Source: Centrapalus pauciflorus (taxonomy: Eukaryota > Streptophyta > Magnoliopsida > Asterales > Asteraceae). From it: DNA of 64,000 nt. Positions 53,890 to 64,000 of this stretch are shown piece after piece; within the stretch, counting starts at the first letter, position 1; every line of letters starts with the position of its first letter. The notes below the pieces were generated by a model. That model searched no databases, was not told where the DNA came from, and was given only the letters and a program-made list of their open reading frames with translations. Position numbers and translations under genes: made by a program. Location of the stretch: positions 62,001 to 126,000 of the forward strand of contig JAANYP010000418.1 in NCBI GenBank assembly GCA_020465985.1, read 5' to 3'.

Positions 53890-55250
53890 AGATATTCATT
53901 GATCTACAGAATTAGGCTTATTTAACTCGCTACCAGCATACAGACCCTGTTCAATGCAAACTTTAACAACTTTCTGGTACTTCTTGCCTTTTGAGCTCCA
54001 ACCTTCATGAAAGTAGATAGGCTGCTCATGAAGCTTCAGCAAGTCACCCCGAGAAAGTTTACAAGATGCAGAGGATTATATACTTTAAAAATCATTTTCT
54101 CTTCTTTGTCTTCCATTATTGCTTCAGCTGTCTCGTTGTCAACGTACCACCACTTCATGTTCTTCAGAACGTCCTATGGTATAGTCTTCAACGGAACGTT
54201 CTTTAAGCACTTAACTGGTTTGTAGAACATCTTCATCCACGGCCTGCCAGTCAATGGATCTATTCTTGATTCATCCATGACTCTCTTTTCTGTCCTTGGC
54301 TTAATTCTATGAAACCTCCCAGACCGACCTTCTCTTTTGATAATCTTATCTATCGCTTCAGTTTATTGGTCGTCTCCCAGGTTGATCAAAATTTTCCATG
54401 CCAATTTCTTAACTTCACACTTAGGCAATGAATTAAAAACTTTAAGCTTTCTCCTCAGCAGCTGAAGCTCATCTCTTCTTTTTAGAACAAATAGCTGCAG
54501 TTCCCTATCAAAGAACCATCTAAGAATCCCTCCAGATAACTTTCCTGGACTGGGTAGCTTCATTTTCTTCTTCACTGCCAATTCAGCCTTCAGCTCTTCC
54601 TTCTTAAACCATAAGCTCCTCTTTTCTTCTTTGGTCAGCTCCCTGTAAGTAGTATCAGATTCTAATTCATCATAATCTGTTAACCTCAACATATTAATGT
54701 CTATCACCTTCTGATTTTCATTCTCGTATAGCTCCATGACAGGTTGCTTTTCGATGACCACTTCTTCTACTTCATCATCTTCATCCATTATCACCTCATC
54801 ATCTGACTTCCAGTCAACTATATTATCAGGAATAAACTCACCTTCTTCAAGTCCTTCTTGATCCATATAGTCCTCAAAATCAAATCTCACATCCTCATCA
54901 TCTAACCCAGCCAAGGCTCCAATAATTTCATCTTGAACACTTTCTGTAGCTTCGAGAGCCTTACCTTTGTCTTTGTCTGAGCCTGATGATCCAGAATCCC
55001 CCTGCAGATCAACTTGCTGAGCAGTTTGTTGTGAAAGATCTGCTAGCTCACTCTCTTTTTGTTGTGCACGAGGGTCACCTCCTTCATCCTCTCTACGACT
55101 CCCCCTCAGTTCGTCTCCCTTACAAGTCTCCCCCTGAGATGCACGATCTTTTAAGATTTGCTCCATTAGGGTTTGTAGGGTTACTCTCTGGTTTTGCTCG
55201 GCAGTCACAATCTATTGAAGATAGGCATTCTGGAAGGCTTAGAACTCAAT
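53890..55250 (-). pseudogene. Element G env-like ORF, C-terminal half
   Basis: Homologous to the C-terminal 40% of the element C env-like protein: acidic stretch (FEDYMDQEGLEEGEF), TKEEKRSLWFKKEELKAEL, GGILRWFFDRELQLF, RIDPLTGRPWMKMF, MKWWYVDNETAEAIMED. The open part is 55208-54363. TAA at 54363-54365, TAG near 54178, and TAG/TAA near 55213 and 55238 are in frame. The last about 60 codons are shifted. The N-terminal half is on the other strand at 59111-60641. Confidence 0.88.
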
Positions 55251-55257
55251 CGCTTCC

Positions 55258-57985
55258 ACCTTCGATTTGCTGCATATGGGATCTCTTCGGTCCAATCAAC
55301 AAAATGAGTATAGGTGGTAGTTGGTACTATTTAGTTATTACGGATGATTACTCACGCTTTTCTTTGGTTTTCTTTTTAGGTACAAAGGAAGAGACAGCAG
55401 GCACGCTGATTGGGTTCTTAGACCAAGTCAAGAACTCATACCGGAAAAGGTAAAACATATCAGGAGTGATAACGGAACAGAGTTTAAAAATGTCGTAATT
55501 GGTGTATATTACCTAACTAAAGGCATAGTGCATCAACTTAGTGCACCTTATGAGCCACAACAAAATGGGATAGCAGAATGTAAGAACAGGCCTTTGATTG
55601 AAGCAGCAAGGACCATGCTCTCGGATTCAAAGATTCGTACCATGTTTTAGAGGGAGGCAGTGAATACCGCTTGTCACGTTTTAAACAGAAAACTTACTGT
55701 TAAATCACTGAACAAACCTGTTATGAAGTTCTGAATAAAAGACCACCTATTTTAACTGGCTTTGAACCGTTTTGGGTGCCATGTACTTTACTAAAAAACA
55801 AAACATCATCCTAAGTTTGGTGAGAAGGCTGACGAAGGATATTTCCTAGGTTATGTCCCAAACTCACCAAACAAGAGGGTTTTTAATAAAACTACTGGTA
55901 CAACTGAAATCGTGTTTAACATTGACGTAACAAATTATTCATACGAACCCCAAACTGGTCCAGAATGGTTATTTGATAAAGAATCTGTGTTTGAATCATT
56001 TAAAATTCTGTTTAGTGGAAATGCAGTTACTGTGGAAAACGACTTCTCGCCTTTAAATCTTAACGACGACGGCAGAGTATTTCCAAATTCGAGCATTCCC
56101 ACGACATCTGAGACTACATCGACAAAAGTTGGGTACCCAACAAATCAAGAGCCCTTGTTGCCTACGGATGAGAATCAGACAAACAATTCAGCCTCAGAAG
56201 ACAATGATCGCGAGGAGAATGTTCAGTCTGAAGTTACACCTCGATTAGGCGAAATAGGATCAAATTTGGGAGATAATATTCAGGTCGATGCAATCGAAAC
56301 ATCAAGGATAAATAAGGATCATCCGATAGAAGACATCATAGGAAATCCAAATGCCGGTGTGAGAACTAGGAGTAGTGTGAATAGTAACACAGTGTTGTTA
56401 TCGATGATCAACGACTCCAAGACATTTCGCACGTGTTTATACTCGTGTTTCAATTCACAATTAGAGTCAAAGAACGTACAAATGGCTCTAAAGGATAATT
56501 TTTGGGTTGAAGCTATGCAAGAGGAACTTTCACAATTTAGAAAGTTAGAAGTCTGGGAGTTAGTGCCTTTGCCTGAAGGAGAAGTTGCTATAGGGACCAA
56601 ATGGGTCAGGGACGATCGAGGCATAGTTACTCGTAACAAGGCAAGACTCGTAGTCAAAGGGTTCAACCAGTAAGAAGGGATAGACTATAACGAAGTGTTT
56701 GCACCAGTAGCGAGGCTTGAGGCTATTCGATTGTTTCTAGCGTGTGCGTCTTTCAAAGGGTTCAAAGTATATCAAATAAACGTCAAGAGTGCCTTCTTGT
56801 ACGGAAAAGTGAAGGAGTTGGTGTATGTCGACCAACTGCCAGGGTTTACTGATCCTAAGTATCCAGACAAAGTATATCGATTGGATAAGGCTCTGCATGG
56901 TTTACATCAGGCACCTAGGGCATGGTACGAGACACTGTTTACTCACCTCTTAGACAATGGGTTTGAGAGAGGGAGAATAGATAGTACACTATTCACTAAG
57001 AGGAAAGGTGAAGATTTCATAATGGTACAAGTTTATGTGGACGACATCATCTTCGAGTCGTCAAACGAACAAATGTGAAAAGAATTCGAGAAGGTTATGA
57101 AGTCGAAGTTTGAGATGAGTGCGATGGGAGAGCTGAACTTCTTTCTCAGTTTACAAGTTGAACAATGAAAAGAGGGAATGTTTATTCATCAGACGAAGTA
57201 TGTCAATGATATTTTAGAGCGCTTCGGGTAGGAAGGAACAAAGGTTACGGCACACTTCAGTACTCCGATACAAGTCAATCATAATCTCGGACCGGGTAGT
57301 GATACTGATGTGGATCCGAGTCTATATCGGGCCATGATCGGGTCACTCATGTATTTAACTGCTTCTCGACCTGATATAATGTTTGTTGTTTGTATTTGTG
57401 CCAGGTTTCAATCTAACCCAAAGGAGATGCACATGAAAGCTGTGAAGCTGATTCAGAGATACCTGATGTTGAAACCGAAGCTGGGACTTTGGTATCATGC
57501 TGATGGAGATCTGGAATTGGAAGCTTACACGGATTCAGACTATAGAGGGTGTAGCCTGAACTGAAAGTCCACAACGGGTGGTTGTCAGTTCCTTGGAAGG
57601 AGATTGGTGTCCTGCAATGCAAGAACAAACTTCGGTAGCAGTATCAACCTGCGAGGCCGAGTATGTATCTGATGGTAGTTGCTGTTCACAGGTTTTGTGG
57701 ATTTCAACAACAATTGCGGGATTACGGTTTGACTTATAGTCATACTCCCATTTTGATAGACAATCAGTCCACAAATTGCCATAACAAATAATCCGGTTGA
57801 GCACAGTAAGACTAAGCACATAGACATTAAGACATCACTTTATTCATGACTGTGCTGAGAAAAACTTGAATAAATTGGTAAAAATTCCAATGGAAGACAA
57901 CAATACAGATCTCTTCACAAAAGCATTTGATATATCAAGCTTTGAGTTGTTAGTCCAACTAAATGGAATGCGTAAGTCGGAGTAA
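55258..57985 (+). pseudogene. pol: Element G pol: integrase core, RT, RNase H (broken)
   Basis: Begins LLHM (one extra base before DLFGPINK) and continues IGGSWYYLVITDDYSRF, SDNGTEFKN and PQQNGIAECKNR with the catalytic Glu, which element C lacks. TAG near 55647 and a shift near 55715 interrupt integrase. 55912-56673 is the linker into RT; TAA near 56671, then 56695-57078 with LHQAPRAWYETL and YVDDIIFESS (catalytic DD kept, G to E after), TGA at 57076-57078. RNase H pieces follow (57310-57564 with YRAMIGSLMYLTASRPD; then STCEAEY-like and DNQST-like regions) to about 57985. Confidence 0.9.
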
Positions 57986-59110
57986 CCTTACCTCAGTAGA
58001 TTTTTCTTTCTTTTTGTAAAGTCTTTAAGTTATTAGTTTATCTTATTAGTTGCTTTGCTTAAAATTGAAAAAAAAAAAGAGAGAACCATAAAAAATTCAA
58101 AAAAAAAAGAGTATATTGAAAGATGAGAGAAATCTTAAGAGTCTAAGGTTCAAAGTGACATAATTTAGCACAGTCTAACAATCTCTAAGTGTTAAACTTT
58201 CACACATAATGCACTATAAACTCTAAGTGATATACATGTTCTTGTCTGATATGTTGGTAGGCATAAAAGATAAAGGATTTCCTAAAAGCTATACATTCTA
58301 GTTGGAGAAACAAAATTGCATGGTAAATTTGTTTGCTTAGTGTGAAATATTTTGTAAAGTTGCAAAAATTTTGAAAAGCTGAAAAAACTTGAAATTTTTT
58401 TAAACATTTAAAAAATTTCCAATTAAGTTCGAATCAAACTTAAGTTCGAAGCTTCACATGAATTTAATTAAGTTCGAACTTAATCAATTAAGTTCGAGAC
58501 ACAGTAAGGGTATAAATATGTCATTCACATTCAATGCATTCACCTAACTTCGAATTTATTCCTCACGAACTTAAAAAGGGCGATCTCGAACTTAAGACTG
58601 CGATCTCGAACTCACAACTAGTTGTTGCCGGCTTAACACACAAACAACAAAGTAAGTGTTAATTTGGACTGTTAGGGATCTAAAAGGTGTATTTTGGGTA
58701 TAAAATTAACCAAATACTAGGTGTTATTAAATACTAAGTATAGAGTTGGATTACTTGAAATAAAACCTCAATAAACTCGATTGGAACCTATTAGGACTAG
58801 ATTCATTAGTCATTTAAGTCTAAATAGGTTTAAATCATGAGTATTGATTTTGAAATAGCCATTTCGAACTTATTTTCTTAAGAACAAGTTCGAACGAACT
58901 TTTTGCCAAAACGAACTTGTAGATATGTTTTTGACAAGTTCGATAGGAATCGAAGTTATTTGAGTTCGAATGGTTATTCGAACTTAATGATAAGTTCGAG
59001 GGGTTCGAACTTGCTACTAAGTTCGAATGATACTAGTATATACGAACTTATCTAAATTCGTAGGTACTATTTTTATTCCAAAAATTTAATTTTCTAAAAT
59101 CTAACTATTT
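57986..59110 (+). other. Element G pol-env spacer with AAGTTCGAA array
   Basis: Noncoding. 58140-58260 matches the spacer of C. From 58420 to 59065 there are about 18 copies of AAGTTCGAA, TTCGAACTT or close variants. Confidence 0.8.
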
Positions 59111-60641
59111 ATGGCATGTGCAGGAATGGCTAATCGTGCGTTTTTCAGTATGCACAATATGGTGGTGAGCATTAACCTCCAAGCGCCAGAAGCAAGGCCG
59201 TGTAGGGAGATTCTGGAATTTTTGACGAGATCGAGGATAGTGTGCGCATTGACCCATAATACGGCACTGATACTCCACTACATACGACAATTTTGGACCT
59301 CATTGCATGTGGATAGTTCAGTTATTCCTCTGGTTCTCCGAGCATCAGTTAATGGACAAAGTATATCATTCTCGGCTGATGATATACGCGTAATTTTACA
59401 GTTGGGAACAGCAGAACAAGAGAATTGTTCAGTTGACTTTCCAGCAGCAATAAGGCAAGCAGCATTCAACGGTTGGAATATTTACTAGATTTGGCCAAGA
59501 AATCCAACGTGAAGAGTGGATTGATTGGGCAATGGAGTTATCTCATGCACGTCATGCTTGTATGTTTTGCAGCAAAGAAGGACGGTTTTGATACGATGAC
59601 ATCCAGACTACAGTCAGGGATGATATACTTCGTATACAACAAGCCATTCAACTTTGCAAGTCTCTTCTCTGCAGAGTTTGTGAATCAAATAACTGCGCCG
59701 GCACGAGAAAGATTTCTGTAATATCCACGCTTTGTTATGATGATCATAAGGAACTTCTTGCCAGATGTTCCACCACTACTGGAGCTGGTCATGGTCGCAA
59801 CAATAGACAAGAGAATCTATGCCAACTGTCAAAGCCATAACTCTCGCAAGGCGGAAAATGTTAGACCGCCAATGACTCCACTTTTTGGCGCTCTCTTAGA
59901 CCCAAATTTTGTAGCTCCAGAAGGAGAGGGATGGGTAATGGAGAACCCGCAACAACAGCCACCAGCACAATAACCCCCAGTTACTTCTGTTCAGCCTGCT
60001 CCAAGAGCAACAGCAACAAGTGAGGCGTCCACATCGGGATGAGCAGCTCAAGAATCAATTACTGAGGAGCTGATCAATGATAATTTGGAACCGCATACGG
60101 CAATGGATGACATTTTCAAAGACATAGAGAACTACCAGTCGGAAGCAACAGAAGGGGCTGTGTAGTCTACATCCGATACAAACTCAGACTCAGAGATTGA
60201 AAGAGATATGAGGGACGCTGCAAATCCCCCCACAGCATTTGAGACACATGGAACTCGGCTTGTCGTACGCTGGTAGAAAGTTCGTCGTCTAGCATTCACA
60301 CTTCACGATGAAGATGACGGAGATGAAGATTTTGTTATTGAAGAAGAGGCGTTGATGGCAAGGCAACAAAGGGCTAAGCGTTAACGCCTAGCTCAAAAAG
60401 CTCCATCCACCTCAACCGCCGCTCCATCCACATCAATAGCCGCTCCATCATCATCAACCGCAGTTCCTTCATCATCAACCGTCGTTCCGTCATCATCCAC
60501 TACCACCATTCCGACACCATCCACATAAACAGACGACCAAGGCTTTTCACAATTAAAAGCTAAAGTGGACTTCCAATCAGTCCAAATCTCCAACTAACCA
60601 AGGCAGTCACCGAGCTTCAACATCACAATACACACTTAAAT
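59111..60641 (+). pseudogene. Element G env-like ORF, N-terminal half
   Basis: Starts near Met 59126 (MANRAFFSMHNMVV), aligning with MADRVFVPKHNMVI of element C. Same domain order: HYIRQFW, VDFPAAIRQAAF, a frameshift near 59470, FVNQITAPARERFL, TAA near 59719, then MMIIRNFLPDVPPL, Pro/Gln-rich and acidic parts with further stops, and Ser/Thr/Pro-rich low-complexity (60400-60530). It ends in the start of the coiled coil (AVTELQHHNTHLNE), where the inversion breaks it. Confidence 0.85.
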
Positions 60642-61258
60642 GAGGGTTTGTGTGACTTCTTATGTTGCTTTCCCTTTTTGCACGGTACACATTTATCCTC
60701 AAACTAAAAACCCTTCAGTTTAACAACTTGCACAAGGCCATTTTTCGTGATGAAGTTCATCTTCCTTAAGTGCAAGTGTGCCATACGTCTGTGCCACAAC
60801 ATAGATTCAAACTCTGAATCTTTTGATAATAGACAAATAGTTCCCATTGATGAATCTGCTACATTCATGTCCATCATGTAAAGATCATTCACCCTTGGAG
60901 CTCTCATCATAATCCACTCTTCAGGTATCTTGAATCCCGGCTTTAACACTAACACTTCTTTTTCAGTAAAGATGATTGAATTTTGTTTATCACAGATCTG
61001 AGATACACTAATGAGATTGTGATCAAGTTTATCTACATGGTAGACTTGATCAAGTGTGATCTTTCCATTATTGACTACTCCTGTTCCAGTGATATTGCCT
61101 CCTTTATTCACAGCAAATGATACAAACCCCTTGTTTCCACTCTTGAAGTCCGTCGGTAGACTTCTTTCGCCAGTCACGTGACGAGAGCAACCACTATCTA
61201 CGAACCATTTGTTGTTAACATCTATAATTAACTCCTGCACATGAAAGAAAACAAGTTA
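60642..61258 (-). pseudogene. pol: Element G protease and integrase finger
   Basis: Open from 61240: NNKWFVDSGCSRHVTGERSL (protease active site), then MLWHRRMAHLHLRKMNF and, near 60665, PCKKGKQHK of the integrase HHCC finger. The reading is cut three residues later by the inversion border. TAA at 61256-61258 stands between gag and protease in the same frame, as in C. Confidence 0.88.
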
Positions 61259-64000
61259 GTTATCACGGGGCACCCAAGCCATAACTGACTTGGTAATACC
61301 ATTCTCGTCCACATACTTGAACTCTTTCCAATACCCATCTCTCCTTTCAGGTGACTTGGGTTTTTGATTAAGAACCTATTGTGGAGATGAGTGATAAGTG
61401 TTCAATCTTGGCATTTGGGTTGTCGTTTGTTGTGGAGCCCTAGAGTAGTTTCTAATATAGTGCATTTCATTGGTGTAACCCTAGGCTCTTCCTGGTGTCT
61501 GATGTCTGTTAGGGGTATGGGGTATGTGACCTAGCTGGAGTATAATTCCTCTTAGGTGTAGTACTCCTAAAGACTGGTTGTGGTCCAGACTTAGATTGAC
61601 TAGGGACTCTATTTAGTGAATTTATCCTAAGCCCTTCATTATGTCTGATTGACAATGATATTTGTTTAGCACCTACTTGTGGTGTTGCATTCAAGTTCTT
61701 CTCAGTATTTTGAGAACTACTTAAACTTGTAATACTAGGCCCTGATTTTAAGGTTTGTGCTTCTTGCTTCCCTACAGTAGGTGTAGACTCTGGCTTCTTA
61801 TAAGGACAACTGGAAGCAACGTGATCTTTTTCTTGACATCTAAGACAAGACATTTTGTCAATTGGCTTCTTATTGGTACCTTTTGACTTTGGAGTCTCGC
61901 TAATGTGTTCTTTTGGTTCACTTACTGTGTTTAAAACCTCTTGGTTATTATCACTAACAGTTTTTGTCTCTTCTAGTTTTGTGTCACTAGTAGACTGCAC
62001 AAACTTAACAGTTTTCTTAACCTTAAGGGTTGCGGTTGACACCTTAGTTGTTGATGCCTTATCGGGTTTAGTTACAATTGCTTCCTCTGATTCAACCGTT
62101 TCTGTGTTCTTATCTTGAGGTAGAAGCACATAGTTACTATTAAACGGTGGAGGACTTTCCTGATATCCTAGGCCTACTGGTTTCTTAGATTGTCTCTGCG
62201 CGTCTAAGATTTTGCCTAAATTCTGGGATGAGTTCCTAAACTTTTCAAGTTTACTATTGGCCTCAACAATCTTAACCCTAGCCTATGCTAATTCTTTATC
62301 TTTTAAGGAGATCTCTTTGGTTAAGGCCTCTATATGCTCATAAATTAACTCATTTCTAACACACTGCTCACTCAGTTGGTCTTTTAGAGCTACAACATCT
62401 TAAGCATCGGCTTTCATGTTAGCTCTAAGATTTTCCTTAATATCTAACAAACTAGCATTTTCTGATTTTAAGGAATGGATTTGAGCTGTCATGGTTGCAT
62501 GTGTTTCTAGCACTAGGTTCAATCTATCATTTAACAGAGCACATAAAACAAATAAATCATGAAACGTAGAAAAGTTAAGAGACACCTTTTTACGATTAGA
62601 TTACACGTTGGCCATTTGACCCGCAAACTCCAGAGTGGTCTGCTCCTCAGAGTTTTCCAACATCAAAGGATTTGAATCAGACTGCTGGGTGTCCTCCTTT
62701 TCTTCTTCAGCTCTCTCATCGGTCTCAGTTACCTAAGCCATAAAAGCTCTGGAATTAGACTCCGGATGAGTACTCCAATCATATGTACCGTCTAGCTGTC
62801 TGTTACAAGATACATTCGTTAACAGAACAGCTATTGGAGCTTGATTCCCTGAACTTCTGGAATTCTGTCTTCCATGATTCTGATAGTTCTCAACCTTTGG
62901 CCTTTGATATTCTCTAGAAAAAGTCCCAACCCTTGACAGTTGTAACACTTCACCTTTGACTTATCAAAACCAACAAAATTACTCATACTCAAATTTCTAC
63001 CTGTTCACTTCATAAACCTTTTGACCCTCTGCGAGACCATGGCTAGTTGCCATTGTAGGCCCATTTATTCTAAATCGCCCGGATCTACCTGATCGTAATC
63101 CTTTTCCCACAGAGCTGGATCATTGATTTTACCTTGAATGCAGTTTCCGTATGCTGCTACAAATGAAGCTAGAAGATTTAGATACTCCTCAGCTGATTTA
63201 GCGCACATAGGCATCTTAGTATAACCTTGAGAAGTTGATGCTGAATGGTGTGATTTGTCTTCCGGTTTTGAAAACCCTAAGATTGCCCTACCACCAGATT
63301 CTTCAACTTCAACTGGTATTTCCTCTTCTCCAGAGACTTCAGTTCACTAGAAGTTGATAACTTTGATTTCCCGAAGTACATTTCAGGATCCTGTACATCA
63401 TCAAATTCTCTCTCCTTCTTCTGTAGCTTAAAGTTGTAGGCTCTCAAAGTTCCAATAACTTATTCTAGAGTAAGAGATTCCAACTTTTCTTCATCATGTT
63501 TTATCAGTGTAGTGTACATCTTCCACTTTGCTGGTAAAGCATCAAGAAGCTTTTCTATCTTTTCAGTTTCTTGATACTCAACACTATGGTTATCATGTTC
63601 GGTCAACAGATGATAGATGCTTGTGATTATCTCTTCCAAGGATTAATTCTTCAGTCCCTTGAAGATCCCAAACTGCTGCTTTAACACTTCCGTTCTCCCC
63701 TTTTGAACCCTACGGTTTCCCTCACACCTCTTCTCTAGAGCTTCCGAGAGCTCTTTAGAAGTTCTATGATTTCTGAAAGTGTGCAGAATTTCTAAAGGTA
63801 GTGCCATTCTAATTGAGCATATAGCTCCATTCTCAGCCTCATAAATCTTCTTGTCGTCATATTTCATATTTTGATACGTCAAAACTTATAATCTGCCCTT
63901 AAGCTCTTGTGTTGGGGGAATATATCCTTCGTCTATGCATATCCACATACGCATATCGTTAAATCCCGCGAAGTCTGCAAATCTGTCCTTCCACCAGTAA
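61259..64000 (-). pseudogene. gag: Element G gag, start beyond the window
   Basis: Homologous to element C gag: at the edge YWWKDRFADFAGFNDMRMW, then MALPLEILHTFRNHRTSKEL, two regions of stops, a degraded first knuckle (KCYNC at about 62950, frame lost before the His), a coiled-coil-like stretch, and the second knuckle CLRCQEKDHVASSC (about 61810-61855) with the usual Gly replaced by Asp. Ends with TPARSHTP-like and NENGI-like junction sequence near 61300. Multiple stops and frameshifts; non-functional. Confidence 0.87.

Larger units (their letters stand above)
55251..60641 (+). other. Inverted internal segment of element G
   Basis: On the left, env-like coding (minus) meets integrase coding (plus) at about 55250. 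On the right, env-like N-terminal coding (plus) ends within its coiled coil at about 60641 and meets the integrase finger coding (minus). Turning the segment round would restore the gag-pol-env order seen in C. Confidence 0.88.
53301..64000 (-). mobile_element. Element G: Sirevirus-like copia element with internal inversion, right-truncated by window
   Basis: Related to element C in LTR, gag, pol and env-like ORF but clearly diverged. Minus-strand parts: 3' LTR (53301-53861), env-like C-terminus (to 55250), then from 60642 protease and gag to the window edge. The segment 55251-60641 is on the plus strand and carries integrase finger end to RNase H, spacer and env-like N-terminus. All parts of one element are present once, so this is one element with one inversion. 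The 5' LTR lies beyond 64000. Confidence 0.9.

Noticed and set aside
4465..64000. Integrated pararetrovirus or true envelope retrovirus
   Set aside because: No movement or coat protein; the env-like ORFs show no clear signal peptide or transmembrane segments; domain order and flanking duplications are those of LTR retrotransposons.

Overview
The window is transposon-rich plant nuclear DNA. No intact host gene is visible. It consists of Ty1/copia and Ty3/gypsy LTR retrotransposons, mostly inserted into one another, plus a short stretch of host-gene fragments. The style of the copia elements (Sirevirus-like, with a long env-like ORF after pol) and the env-like proteins resemble those common in Asteraceae (lettuce/sunflower/Tanacetum group). 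The family assignment is inference from protein style, not a database result. Elements are labelled A to G here for convenience.

Layout. (A) 1-2304: 3' end of a plus-strand Sirevirus-like element: env-like C-terminus, polypurine tract and a 1.08-kb LTR ending in a C35 run. (B) 2561-45404: an old plus-strand LTR element with LTRs at 2561-3005 and 44967-45404. Its own internal DNA (about 3.5 kb) has no recognisable gag or pol, and it has been split by two large insertions. (C) 4465-17041: a minus-strand Sirevirus-like copia element inserted in B, with a perfect 5-bp target duplication (atatt). (D) 18941-44815: a minus-strand Tekay-like gypsy element with about 2.37-kb LTRs, also inserted in B. 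D is itself split by (E) 23158-25439, a TG...CA-bounded 2.3-kb solo-LTR-like block inside reverse transcriptase, and (F) 26082-40017, a 13.9-kb minus-strand copia element inserted in the protease codons with a perfect duplication (gtcta). Removing C, E and F restores the order of B and D, so the insertion history is readable: B is oldest, then D and C, and F is younger than D.

45405-53300 is the only non-LTR stretch. It holds exon-like blocks, a duplicated 0.55-kb unknown segment, and minus-strand intron-containing fragments of two unrelated host genes (aconitase and class XI myosin) lying side by side. That is typical of gene-fragment capture by a Helitron or Pack-type element. (G) 53301-64000 is a second Sirevirus-like element related to C. 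It runs off the right edge and carries a 5.4-kb internal inversion that swaps integrase-to-env-N against its flanks.

How the parts work: in C, F and G the order is gag (one or two zinc knuckles) - protease - integrase - reverse transcriptase - RNase H - noncoding spacer - env-like ORF - polypurine tract - LTR. All copies are defective through stops, frameshifts, an integrase deletion in C, a protease deletion in F and loss of the primer-binding site in C and F. The most interesting signals are: a phase-0 intron-like block between gag and protease in F, with a conserved stop plus splice-acceptor-like block at the same place in C and G; element-specific arrays of short CG-centred palindromes repeated both in LTR/leader and in the pol-env spacer; the inversion in G; and the host-gene chimera.
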